Below, one piece after another: positions 26,176 to 34,080 of a stretch of DNA of 64,000 bases. The stretch is from Mycolicibacterium flavescens (lineage in GTDB: Bacteria > Actinomycetota > Actinomycetes > Mycobacteriales > Mycobacteriaceae). The notes beneath the pieces are model-generated. The model did no database searches and had not been told where the DNA came from. It was given only the letters and a program-made list of their open reading frames with translations. Within the stretch, counting starts at the first letter, position 1. Each line of letters begins with the position of its first letter. The translations under genes and the position numbers were made by a program. Location of the stretch: positions 124,001-188,000 of the forward strand of contig NZ_MIHA01000009.1 of assembly GCF_001722335.1 (NCBI RefSeq), in the 5' to 3' direction.

Positions 26176-26935
26176 GCAGTTGCGCCACCGCGACCACCGC
26201 GGCCCCGGCCAGCGACGCGACAAGCACCGACGTGGTCTCGTTGAGCCGCACGGCGATCCCGACCAGCGCCCAGATGATCACCAGTGCGTAGGCTAAATCC
26301 TTGTGCCGCAACGTCATCACGACGCCGAGCGCAGCCGCGACGAGGATCATGATCACACCCCACGTCGGCTCTGAGATGCCGAACCCGTTCCAGCCGGCGT
26401 CGTCGAGCGTGATCGTCGCGTTGGCGATCGTGGCCACCGAGATCCAGCCCAGGTACACCCGGAACGGGATGTGCACGGTCCACCGCTCGAGCGTCGACGT
26501 CGCCGGGCGGGCCACCTGCAGGCGGTAGATCACGATCAGCGCGCTCAGCAGCACCACCATCAGCAGCATGCTCAGCGGGAACATGTTGTGGTGCCAGGCG
26601 AACAGCCAGCAGCAGTTGGCCAGCGCGGTCAGCAGATACCACGGGGCGATCGCGCCGGCGGCGCCGCTGTCGGGGCGACCCTTGACCGCCGCGACGACGA
26701 GATACGCGCTGTAGGCGATCAACCCCAGATAGATCAGGCTCCAGATGGAGAACACGTAGCCGGCGGGCACGAAGGACACCTCGACGCGGCGGGTGACGTC
26801 GCCCGTGGTCTGTCCGTTGATCGGGAGGCTGTTGGCCAGATAGTTGACGAACAACGTGGCCGCTGTGGCCAGGCAGACCGCCACCGGCAGCACCAGCGAC
26901 GAGGTCGGACGACGGACGGTGGTGCTGGTCATCAC
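26102..26935 (-). CDS. TspO/MBR-related tryptophan-rich membrane protein (long form)
   Basis: 277 residues with seven to eight hydrophobic helices. FVPAGYVFSIWSLIYLGLIA matches the first signature of the long actinobacterial tryptophan-rich sensory proteins. The helix with LLTALANCCWLFAWHHNMFP and the segment VYLGWISVATIANATI are also typical. Classic TspO is about 160 residues with five helices and binds porphyrins; this longer form has no tested role. The C-terminal 24 residues, rich in Arg/Pro, are encoded in the stretch overlapping the zinc-ribbon gene. ATG 26935 or the adjacent ATG 26932 can start it. Confidence 0.75.
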   Translation of the reverse strand: MMTSTTVRRPTSSLVLPVAVCLATAATLFVNYLANSLPINGQTTGDVTRRVEVSFVPAGYVFSIWSLIYLGLIAYSAYLVVAAVKGRPDSGAAGAIAPWYLLTALANCCWLFAWHHNMFPLSMLLMVVLLSALIVIYRLQVARPATSTLERWTVHIPFRVYLGWISVATIANATITLDDAGWNGFGISEPTWGVIMILVAAALGVVMTLRHKDLAYALVIIWALVGIAVRLNETTSVLVASLAGAAVVAVAQLLNLQGPLRRSRTPRTPGAATARPE

Positions 26936-26976
26936 TACTCCTCTGGGCCAGGTCTGCGGTATATGCCCGCTAACCG

Positions 26977-28347
26977 TTAGTCCGAACCCTGTCCGTCATC
27001 GGTGACAGTGAGGCCGAGTTTCACCGCATTGTCGAACTCGTCGTCGACGAGGACGACATCGCGCCCGGCCCGGTCGAGGAACGAGGCCGCGATCGAAGAC
27101 CGGTAGCCCGACGCGCAGTGCACCCAGACCGTCGAGGACGGGACCTCGTGGAGCCGTGTCGGCAGTTCGTGCAGCGGAACGTTGAGCGCGTCCGGGATGT
27201 GCTCGGCGCCGTATTCGTGGTTCTGCCGAACATCGAGGACTTCCACCGATTTCGCCTCGCGCTCGTGGGCCAGCCGAGTGAAGTCGACGACCGGATACGA
27301 GCCGAGCGCACTTCCGTCACGGAGCTCGTCCATGTCGCCGGCGGCGGCACCAGTCAAGCGGTCCACTCCGATGCGCACCAGTTCCCTTTTGGCGTCGGCG
27401 ATCTGGTCGGGTGTCTCACCGATCAACGTCACCGGCGCGTCCCACTCGTAGAGCCACCCGAAGTAGCTGACGAAGGAGCCGGACAACTCGAACCCCAAGG
27501 TACCCCGAATATGTCCGGCAGCGAATGCGGTCCGGTTACGGAGATCGACAACCCATTCACCGGCCTCCAGGCGGCGGCGCAACTCAGTCGGGTCGATCGG
27601 CTGGGGTGGCGTAAGATCCACCGGTGGCGGTCCTTCGCTGTTGATAGCCCCCATGTGCGCGTAGTACGAGGGGTAGGCCGACAATCCCGCAAGCAGTTCC
27701 TCGACGAAGCTCTGTTCGTCCTGGGTGAGTGCGGGGTTGTCGCGCCGCTGCTCGCCGATCGTGGATTCATCGCCGGAAGCCGGTGTGGCCGAACAGAAGC
27801 TGCCGAATCCGTGGGTGGGATAAACCGGGGTCTCGGGCGGCAGCTGCGCGGCGAGCCTACGAACGGAAAGAAATTGCGCCCGGGTGAGTTCTTCGGTGTC
27901 ATCCGGGCTGATCAGATCGGTCCGTCCGGTGGTGCCGAACAACATCGAACCTCCCGTGAAGACGCCGAGAACCTCGTCGGCGTCGTCGCGGAGCACATAG
28001 CTGACGTGATGGTGAGTGTGGCCCGGCGTGTGCATCACCTCCAACCGGATGGGCCCGGCGTCGATGATGTCACCATCGCTGACGGCGCGACGGGCGTAGC
28101 GGACGTCGTCGCCGGCCGGCACCACGTACTCGGCGTCGACCGTGCGCGATAGTTCGAGCCCTCCGGTCACATAGTCGTTGTGCAGGTGCGTTTCCAATAC
28201 ATGTGTGATGCGGACCTTGCTGTCGTGCGCCAGCGAGAGCACCCGGTCGATGTCGCGCTGCGGGTCCACCACCACGGCGATGTCGTCGTGGGTGATCAGA
28301 TAGCTGCGGTCACCGAGGCCGGATGTTTCGATGATCGAGACGTTCAT
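26977..28347 (-). CDS. CstB-like persulfide dioxygenase-rhodanese fusion (copy 1)
   Basis: 456 residues, ATG 28347 with AGAAAGGA upstream. The N-terminal metallo-beta-lactamase domain (1-250) has THLHNDYVTG, TPGHTHHH and YPTHGFGSFC with the non-heme iron ligands of ETHE1/CstB persulfide dioxygenases. A degenerate rhodanese follows (about 265-350, active-site Cys absent), then a catalytic rhodanese with HCASGYRSS (Cys near 421). This MBL/pseudo-rhodanese/rhodanese order is that of staphylococcal CstB, which oxidises low-molecular-weight persulfides and makes thiosulfate. It is the last gene of a four-gene operon, 17 bases after tauE. Confidence 0.88.
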   Translation of the reverse strand: MNVSIIETSGLGDRSYLITHDDIAVVVDPQRDIDRVLSLAHDSKVRITHVLETHLHNDYVTGGLELSRTVDAEYVVPAGDDVRYARRAVSDGDIIDAGPIRLEVMHTPGHTHHHVSYVLRDDADEVLGVFTGGSMLFGTTGRTDLISPDDTEELTRAQFLSVRRLAAQLPPETPVYPTHGFGSFCSATPASGDESTIGEQRRDNPALTQDEQSFVEELLAGLSAYPSYYAHMGAINSEGPPPVDLTPPQPIDPTELRRRLEAGEWVVDLRNRTAFAAGHIRGTLGFELSGSFVSYFGWLYEWDAPVTLIGETPDQIADAKRELVRIGVDRLTGAAAGDMDELRDGSALGSYPVVDFTRLAHEREAKSVEVLDVRQNHEYGAEHIPDALNVPLHELPTRLHEVPSSTVWVHCASGYRSSIAASFLDRAGRDVVLVDDEFDNAVKLGLTVTDDGQGSD

Positions 28348-28364
28348 GATTTTCCTTTCTGTGG

Positions 28365-29138
28365 TCAACGTAGGACTACGGTGTCGACGAGCACGTATGC
28401 GGCGACGACGAATACGAGGTAGGCGAACCAGCGCTGCAGACGGTCGGTGTCGACTCGGGCGCCGAAGTATCCGGCGACCAGCGAGGCGGCCATCGCGGTG
28501 GCGACGAACGCCGCGGTGAGTGACCAGTCGACGCTGACCCCCTGGAGGTGCGAGAAGATGCCGGCTGCGGAGTTGGCGACGATGATCACAAGTGAAGTGC
28601 CGATGGCGGTGGACATTTCGACCCCGAGCACTACCACCAGGGCAGGAATGATGAGGAAGCCGCCGCCGACGCCGAACAAACCGGTCAGCACGCCGACCAC
28701 CAGGCCGGCCCCGATCGACCGCGGCGCGCAGCGTCGCCAGTTGACCTGACCGGATCTGACTTCGCATGCGGTGCCGGTGTTGGCCTGGTCGGTCAGCATA
28801 CGCAGGCCGGCGACGACCATCACCACCGCGAATCCGATCAGCACTGCAGACTCGGGCAGGTGTCTGCTGACGGTGCTGCCGACAACGGTGGCCGGGACCC
28901 CGGCCGTCGCGAAGATTGCGGCCATTCGCCATCGAACCTGTCCGGCGCGGATTTTCGGTAGCACTCCGACCGCCGAGGCAGCGGCGACGACGATCAGCGA
29001 GACCGGGATGGCCTCTTCGACGCCCAGACCCAACCCGTAGACCAGCGCCGGGACCGCGAGAATCGATCCCCCGCCGCCGAGCAGGCCCAACAGGACGCCG
29101 ATCAGCGCACCGAGGGTCAGGCCGATCCCCAAGCTCAT
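28365..29138 (-). CDS. TauE/SafE family sulfite exporter
   Basis: 257 residues with eight predicted membrane helices in two repeats. LGALIGVLLGLLGGGGSILA and VGVLTGLFGVGGGFLIIPAL are the duplicated glycine-rich TauE/SafE signatures. ATG 29138 starts it, 17 bases after the upstream small gene's stop. In cst-type loci TauE exports sulfite, sulfoacetate or thiosulfate-like products. Here it lies between two persulfide dioxygenase-rhodanese genes, so export of the sulfite or thiosulfate they produce is the natural assignment. Confidence 0.88.
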   Translation of the reverse strand: MSLGIGLTLGALIGVLLGLLGGGGSILAVPALVYGLGLGVEEAIPVSLIVVAAASAVGVLPKIRAGQVRWRMAAIFATAGVPATVVGSTVSRHLPESAVLIGFAVVMVVAGLRMLTDQANTGTACEVRSGQVNWRRCAPRSIGAGLVVGVLTGLFGVGGGFLIIPALVVVLGVEMSTAIGTSLVIIVANSAAGIFSHLQGVSVDWSLTAAFVATAMAASLVAGYFGARVDTDRLQRWFAYLVFVVAAYVLVDTVVLR

Positions 29139-29155
29139 GAATGCCCTGTACCCCG

Positions 29156-29320
29156 CTACCGACGCCACAACCTGCGCGTGGCCCGGCGCGGCGGTTCGGA
29201 CGCCCGTCGACAACGGCATTGCTGGGGGGCCGGCACGGCGCGCATCACGTCATCGACGTGCCGGCCGCAACCGTCCCACGTCGTCTTATTGCAGGACGGG
29301 CATCGAATCGCGTAGCACAT
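29156..29320 (-). CDS. Small Cys-rich protein in the sulfur operon
   Basis: 54 residues starting MCYAIRCPSCNKTTWDGCGR, with AAGGGA eight bases before ATG 29320. Cysteines at 2, 7, 10, 18, 35 and 37, plus His21, form a compact zinc-ribbon-like or persulfide-carrying core (CPxC, GCG, CRC). Similar MC...C..CxKTTWxGCG proteins are widespread but uncharacterised. The last 17 residues are basic and unlike the core, so the 3' end may be extended compared with relatives. It lies between the second CstB-like gene and tauE with gaps of 26 and 17 bases. It may be a sulfane-sulfur carrier or a zinc protein; neither is demonstrated. Confidence 0.75.
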   Translation of the reverse strand: MCYAIRCPSCNKTTWDGCGRHVDDVMRAVPAPQQCRCRRASEPPRRATRRLWRR

Positions 29321-29346
29321 GCTGATGTTCCCTTCGTGACGTGGTG

Positions 29347-30726
29347 TCAGACCGCGGCATGGGTGTGCGCCCACGCGTTGTACCCGCCGAGCAGATCGGA
29401 GACCTGATCAAAGCCGTTGGCGCGCAGGAGTGATGCGGCCACGCTGGAGCGCCAGCCCCCCGCGCAGTGCAGGACGATCGGCCTGTCGGTCGGTACTTCG
29501 CCCATGCGGGTCCGCAGTTGTGCCAGCGGGATGTGCATCGAGCCTCCGATGGCGCCGGCTTCGCGCTCTCCCGGGTTGCGAACATCGATCACTGTCACGC
29601 TGTTCTCGCCCACCGACTCTTCCAGTTCGGCAACCGTGGTCCGAGATGCGGGCTGCAGCAGGTCGGCCAGTCCGTCAGGGAAATGTCCGTCGTGGCCGAC
29701 GTTGAGGTATCCGATGGCATTGTCCGATCCGATTCTGGCCAGCCGTAGCGCGGCCGCCTGCTCCTGCCCCGGGTAGGTGATCAGCGCGACCGGCTCGCCG
29801 ACCTCGGCCACCATGCCCGCGGTCTCGGCGAATCGGCCGTCGAAGCCCACGTTCACCGACCCGCGCAGGTGCATCGCGGCGAAGTCATCGACGCTGCGGG
29901 CGTCGAGCACCCGCACACCGGCGGCCAGCGCGGCGCGAATCTGACCGGACGATATCTCGGGTACAGTCCGCCCCTGCTGCAGCAGCGGGTGGATCCGCTT
30001 GTTCATGGCGGCATCGGAGGCGAAGTATGCGGGCGCGGCGGGCTGACCCCGCGTGATCATGGTGACGAACGCTTCTTCGCTCATCGGTTGCACCGACGGA
30101 TTGCTCCTTCGCTGTTCGCCGATCGTCGATGTGAGCTCTGACGACAGGTTCTTCCCGCATGACGAGCCGGCGCCGTGTGCCGGCAGCACGCGTACGTGGT
30201 CGGGCAGCTTCAGTAGCTTGTCGTGGATGGTATGAAACATCGCCCGCGCCAGGTCGCTGGTCGAGCTGTCCCCGATGTTGACCAGATCCGGTCTGCCGAC
30301 GTCACCGATGAACAACGAGTCCCCTGTCAGCACGGCCGTCGGCTCGGCGCCGGCGCGCTCGCGGACCAGCACACTGATCGACTCCCAGGTGTGTCCGGGT
30401 GTCGCCAGGATCTCCAGATCGACATCGCCCAGTGACAGGTGTTCGTTGTCGGCCAGTCGGCGAATCGGGTAATCGGTGTCGGCAGACTCGCCGAAGCCGA
30501 TCCAGGAGCCGGTCGCATCGACGAGCTCGAGGTGGCCGGAGACGAAGTCGGCGTGGAAGTGGGTGTTGATCACGCCCTCGATCGTGAGCCCGTACCGGTG
30601 TGCGTCGGCCAGGTATTCGCTGATGTCGCGGCGCGGATCCACCACGATCGCGCGTCCGGTCGACTCGTCACCGATCAGGTACGACGCATGTGACAGGCAT
30701 TCGATGTAGTACTGCTCGAGGATCAT
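29347..30726 (-). CDS. CstB-like persulfide dioxygenase-rhodanese fusion (copy 2)
   Basis: 459 residues, ATG 30726 with GAAAGGGG upstream; first gene of the leftward sulfur operon. Metallo-beta-lactamase motifs are NTHFHADFVSG, TPGHTWES and LPAHGAGSSCG. The STIGEQRRSNP segment is shared with copy 1. A pseudo-rhodanese (about 265-350) precedes a catalytic rhodanese with HCAGGWRSS (Cys near 433). Architecture is the same as copy 1, but the two have diverged, notably around the metal site and the rhodanese loop (CAGGWR versus CASGYR), so they may differ in thiol or sulfur acceptor. Confidence 0.88.
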   Translation of the reverse strand: MILEQYYIECLSHASYLIGDESTGRAIVVDPRRDISEYLADAHRYGLTIEGVINTHFHADFVSGHLELVDATGSWIGFGESADTDYPIRRLADNEHLSLGDVDLEILATPGHTWESISVLVRERAGAEPTAVLTGDSLFIGDVGRPDLVNIGDSSTSDLARAMFHTIHDKLLKLPDHVRVLPAHGAGSSCGKNLSSELTSTIGEQRRSNPSVQPMSEEAFVTMITRGQPAAPAYFASDAAMNKRIHPLLQQGRTVPEISSGQIRAALAAGVRVLDARSVDDFAAMHLRGSVNVGFDGRFAETAGMVAEVGEPVALITYPGQEQAAALRLARIGSDNAIGYLNVGHDGHFPDGLADLLQPASRTTVAELEESVGENSVTVIDVRNPGEREAGAIGGSMHIPLAQLRTRMGEVPTDRPIVLHCAGGWRSSVAASLLRANGFDQVSDLLGGYNAWAHTHAAV

Positions 30727-30763
30727 GTCCGAGCCCCTTTCAATAATCAGGCGATGAGGCCGA

Positions 30764-30779
30764 ATACCCCTATGGGTAT
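30764..30779. promoter_or_regulatory. CsoR/CstR-type operator, left copy
   Basis: ATACCC (30764-30769) and GGGTAT (30774-30779) flank CTAT. It is the imperfect partner of the palindrome at 30788-30803, centre-to-centre 24 bp, and is closer to the leftward CstB-like operon, whose promoter it should cover. Confidence 0.6.
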
Positions 30780-30780
30780 A

Positions 30781-30808
30781 TTGGACAATACCCCATGGGG
30801 TATATATT
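30781..30808 (+). promoter_or_regulatory. Predicted promoter of cstR-like gene
   Basis: TTGGAC (30781-30786) and TATATT (30803-30808) are spaced 16 bp, a good -35/-10 pair. The 30788-30803 palindrome fills the spacer, which explains repression. Confidence 0.5.
30788..30803. promoter_or_regulatory. CsoR/CstR-type operator, right copy
   Basis: ATACCCCATGGGGTAT is a perfect 16-bp palindrome of the AT-flanked C4/G4 type recognised by CsoR and CstR tetramers. It lies exactly between the proposed -35 and -10 elements of the rightward promoter. Confidence 0.7.
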
Positions 30809-30818
30809 CCGCATGTGA

Positions 30819-31115
<297 letters not shown>

Positions 31116-31155
31116 CCGTCCCAGACAGACAAACCAGACAGACAAAGGAGTCATC

Positions 31156-31554
31156 ATGAGTATTGCCCTGGCCACCCACCTCAGGGCGTCCTTCGACGAT
31201 GCCGTGGCGCTTACCCGTGAGGCACTGGCCGACCAAGGATTCGGTGTGCTGACCGAGATCGACGTGAAGGCGACGCTGAAGAACAAACTCGACGAGGACA
31301 TGGAGAACTACCTCATCCTCGGCGCATGCAACCCGCCGCTCGCGCACCGGGCGATCGACGTGCAGCGTCAGATCGGGCTACTGCTGCCGTGCAACGTCGT
31401 CGTACGCACCGATCCGGGTGACCCGGAGACGACGCTCGTCGAGGCGATGAACCCGCAGCTGCTGGTCGACGTCACCGAGGAACCGGGGCTCAAGCCGATT
31501 GCCGATGAGGTCGGAAGCAAGCTGAAAGCGGCGATCGACGCCTTGTCTCGGTGA
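31156..31554 (+). CDS. DUF302 protein
   Basis: 132 residues. SFDDAVALTREALADQGFGV followed by LTEIDVKATLKNKL, and NYLILGACNPPLAHRAI followed by GLLLPCNVVVR, are the standard DUF302 signatures. The Cys in GACNPP and in LLPCN are conserved in this family. Function is unknown, but DUF302 genes recur next to sulfur-metabolism and thiol-stress genes. ATG 31156 with AAGGAG upstream. It lies 40 bases after the cstR-like stop, and this gap contains a 13-bp tandem duplication. It is probably co-transcribed with the repressor and induced by reactive sulfur. Confidence 0.85.
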   Translation: MSIALATHLRASFDDAVALTREALADQGFGVLTEIDVKATLKNKLDEDMENYLILGACNPPLAHRAIDVQRQIGLLLPCNVVVRTDPGDPETTLVEAMNPQLLVDVTEEPGLKPIADEVGSKLKAAIDALSR

Positions 31555-31594
31555 GGGGCGAGCCGAGCGTTCGCAAAAGCCACACCGTCGCGAC

Positions 31595-32686
31595 CTAGGC
31601 GAGCGCTGCCAGCGCGGTCTCAGGGTCGTAGCCACCGAACCCGCTCAATTCGCCACCGCGCAGCCGATTCGCCCAGCCCGGGTCGGCGAGCAGCGCGCGT
31701 CCGATCGCCACGATGTCGAATTCGTCGGCGTCGAACTGCGCGACCAGGTGGTCCACCGGGGCGGGCGCGATCACCTGGCCCCGCTTCTCGCTGCGGAACT
31801 GCGTCGCCAGTCCGACCGAACCGACCGTGATCACCGGTAGCCCGGTCACCTTCCTGGTCCACCCGGCCAGGCTGGCCTCGCCATGTTCGGGGAACGCGGG
31901 CGTGTAGTGCCTGCGGGTCGAGGGATGCAGGACGTCGACGCCGGCGTCGGCCAGCGGAGCGAGCAATTCCTGCAACTGGCGCGGGTCCTCGGCGATGGTG
32001 GCGGTGTAGTCGGCGCCCTTCCACTGCGAGAACCGGAAGATGATCGGATAGTCCGGGCCCACCGCGGCGCGGACGGCGGCCACCACCTCGGCCGGGAACC
32101 GGGTCCGCGCGGCCAGCGAGCCACCGTAGCCGTCGGTCCGCAGATTGGTGCGCTCCCAGAAAAACTCGTCGAGCAGGTACCCGTGCGCACCGTGCAGTTC
32201 GACGGCGTCGAAGCCGATCTCCCTGGCAGTGCGGGCAGCATCGGCGTACATCGCGGCGACTCCGGGAAGTTCGTCGGTCTCCAGAGCGCGCCCCTTCGGC
32301 TTGCCGAGCCCGTCGACGCCAGAGGGGCTGACGGGGTCAACACCGTCGGCGTCCGCGCGTTCAGCGCCCTGATGCCACAGCTGCGCGGCGATCCGGCCGC
32401 CCTCCTGGTGCACACCGTCGACGACGCGCCGCCAGCCGGCGAGCACTTCGTCACCGGCGAGCGTCGGGATGCTGAACGGGTAACCGGCCGCCGGATCCGG
32501 TAACCGGACCCCCTCGGTGATGATCAGACCGACCCCGCCGGCGGCCCGGCGCCGGTAGTACTCGGCGACGTCAGCGCCCGGAACCCCGCCGGGCGACGCC
32601 TGACGGGTCATCGGCGCCATCGCGAACCGGTTGGGCACCGTCAGAGAGCGCACGGTGAGGGGTCGGAAGAGGTCGTCAATCGCCAC
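31595..32686 (-). CDS. Old yellow enzyme-type NADH:flavin oxidoreductase
   Basis: 363 residues from GTG 32686; a TTG at 32698 would add four residues and is about equally possible. FMN-binding TIM barrel: LFRPLTVRSLTVPNRFAMAP, MTRQASPGG, AAQLWHQGAERAD, then the active-site block ELHGAHGYLLDEFFWERTN with TDGYGGSLAARTRFPAEVV, and finally IGRALLADPGWANRL. Such enzymes reduce activated alkenes or nitro compounds with NAD(P)H. It is convergent to the DUF302 gene, and its start faces the end of the GntR gene. A separate role from both neighbouring modules is likely. Confidence 0.88.
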   Translation of the reverse strand: MAIDDLFRPLTVRSLTVPNRFAMAPMTRQASPGGVPGADVAEYYRRRAAGGVGLIITEGVRLPDPAAGYPFSIPTLAGDEVLAGWRRVVDGVHQEGGRIAAQLWHQGAERADADGVDPVSPSGVDGLGKPKGRALETDELPGVAAMYADAARTAREIGFDAVELHGAHGYLLDEFFWERTNLRTDGYGGSLAARTRFPAEVVAAVRAAVGPDYPIIFRFSQWKGADYTATIAEDPRQLQELLAPLADAGVDVLHPSTRRHYTPAFPEHGEASLAGWTRKVTGLPVITVGSVGLATQFRSEKRGQVIAPAPVDHLVAQFDADEFDIVAIGRALLADPGWANRLRGGELSGFGGYDPETALAALA

Positions 32687-32743
32687 GAACCGATCCAACG
32701 CGACGCCGACGCCGGTGATTCCATCGCCCGGGGAGGGGCCGAC

Positions 32744-33454
32744 TCAGCGGTCGACGAGCAGGGCCTCGAACGCGACCCGGTCACCGCGGTACAGCGCCCG
32801 CACCAGTTCGATCGGCTCGTCGTGTTGGTCGACCGTGCGGCGGTTGAGCAGCAGCACCGGCATCGCGGTCGTGGTGCCCAGCAGCAGCGCCTCGCGCGGG
32901 GACGGCAGCGCGGTCTCGATCCGCTCGAGCGCGGCGCCGAACGTCACGCCGGATTCCCGCAACGCCGAATACAGCGACGTGCCCGGATCGAATGTCGTTC
33001 GCAGCCAACCGAACCGGGACACCGCAAGATAAGTGCTCTCCAGCCCGATGCGTTCCCCGTCGGCCAGCAGCACCCGCTCGAGCCGCATCACCTTCGCGCC
33101 GCGCCGGATGCCCAGTGCGCGTGCCGATTCCTCGTCGGCGCGCACATCGTCCCAACTGATGAGCTGCCGACCCGGAACCCGGCCCATCCGCTCTGCGCCC
33201 TCGGTGTAGGACCGCAGCGACAGCGGCTGCACGAGTTTCGGCCGCGACACGACCGTGCCTCGACCGCGACGTTCGATGCGCCCCTCGACCAGCAGTTCGT
33301 GCAACGCCTGGCGCACGGTCTCGCGGGCGACGTCGAAACGAGCCGCCAGCTCCCGCTCCGCGGGCACCGGGTCACCGACATCGAGCCCGGCGAGCAGATC
33401 GTCGAGCTCCGTGCGGACCCGGTACGCCTTCGACGTGCGCGTCGCCCCGGTCAT
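32744..33454 (-). CDS. phnF: PhnF-like GntR/HutC regulator of the phosphonate locus
   Basis: 236 residues. The winged helix is at 10-75 (VPAERELAARFDVARETVRQ, LLVEGRIERRGRGTVVSRP) and the UTRA ligand domain at 95-230 (RLERVLLADGERIGLESTYL, RFGW, GVTFGAALERIETALPS). M. smegmatis PhnF is a HutC-type repressor of phnDCE that binds TGGTATAGACCA; the same site occurs at 33994-34005 here on the opposite strand. The gene overlaps the downstream end of the HD-domain gene by 4 bases and is read with it away from the phosphonate operon. The phnF name is by family, context and operator. Confidence 0.82.
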   Translation of the reverse strand: MTGATRTSKAYRVRTELDDLLAGLDVGDPVPAERELAARFDVARETVRQALHELLVEGRIERRGRGTVVSRPKLVQPLSLRSYTEGAERMGRVPGRQLISWDDVRADEESARALGIRRGAKVMRLERVLLADGERIGLESTYLAVSRFGWLRTTFDPGTSLYSALRESGVTFGAALERIETALPSPREALLLGTTTAMPVLLLNRRTVDQHDEPIELVRALYRGDRVAFEALLVDR

Positions 33455-33972
33455 CGGCCCGCGGCGACGGCGAGGCGTTCGGCGATGCCGATGAGCGCGT
33501 CGAGCTCGATGCCCGGCGCGCCGGGCTGTTTGGCGGCATCGTCATATGCCCGCAGCCGCAACGCATCCGGCCACCACGGATGCCGGGCGAACTCCACGTC
33601 GGCGGCCGCGCCGCCCTGGCATGCCAGCGACGCGACCGACACCGCCGACAGCGTCTGCCCGTAACCCGGCCGGGTCGCGACGAGATAGCGCTTGGCGGCG
33701 ACGTGCGCACCGGCCAGCCATCCGACGCGCGCGCCGAACCGCGGCGCCAGCCAGTCGCGGGCGATCACGTCGTGGGCCCGCGACCCGTCGGCCAACAACG
33801 GGCTGTGCCCGACGTCGTGCAGGGCCGCGGCCAGCACGAGCCCGTCGTCGGCGCCGTCGGCCACCGCCAGCGCCGCCGACTGGCACGCATGGTCGAACTC
33901 GTCGACGGCGTCCTCGTCCCAGACCCCGCGCAGCGACTCGAGCACCGCCACCACCTGATCGCTTCCGCTCAC
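33451..33972 (-). CDS. PhnZ/TmpB-like HD-domain protein of phosphonate catabolism
   Basis: 173 residues from GTG 33972 (GGTAGG upstream). A longer reading to ATG 34014 is possible, but its first codons would overlap the PhnF operator. The HD metal motif is AAALHDVGHSPLLADGS. AHVAAKRYL and DVEFARHPWWPDALRLRAYDDAAK are the C-terminal signatures of the phosphonate-associated HD group (TIGR03276). PhnZ and TmpB in this group are mixed-valence di-iron oxygenases that cleave 1-hydroxylated aminoethylphosphonates. The usual hydroxylase partner (PhnY/TmpA) is not in the window, so the substrate is uncertain. Confidence 0.8.
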   Translation of the reverse strand: MSGSDQVVAVLESLRGVWDEDAVDEFDHACQSAALAVADGADDGLVLAAALHDVGHSPLLADGSRAHDVIARDWLAPRFGARVGWLAGAHVAAKRYLVATRPGYGQTLSAVSVASLACQGGAAADVEFARHPWWPDALRLRAYDDAAKQPGAPGIELDALIGIAERLAVAAGR

Positions 33973-33991
33973 GCGCGGAAACCTACCAGAA

Positions 33992-34007
33992 ATTGGTCTA
34001 TACCAAT
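33992..34007. promoter_or_regulatory. PhnF operator 1
   Basis: ATTGGTCTATACCAAT has perfect 6-bp arms (ATTGGT/ACCAAT). Its core TGGTCTATACCA (33994-34005) read on the other strand is TGGTATAGACCA, the reported PhnF site of M. smegmatis. It lies between the divergent HD/phnF and oxidase/phn genes. Confidence 0.78.
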
Positions 34008-34080
34008 CGTTCATCGTGCGTTTTTCCGGACGTCAGCGGCCGGTCGCCGCGGGGTCGTCCGCCCGCGTCATTGTCCGGCT

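Noticed and set aside
32686..32743. Promoter shared by the OYE-type gene and the phosphonate regulator
   Set aside because: Both genes are on the minus strand and the 57-bp gap shows no palindrome or convincing -35/-10 pair.
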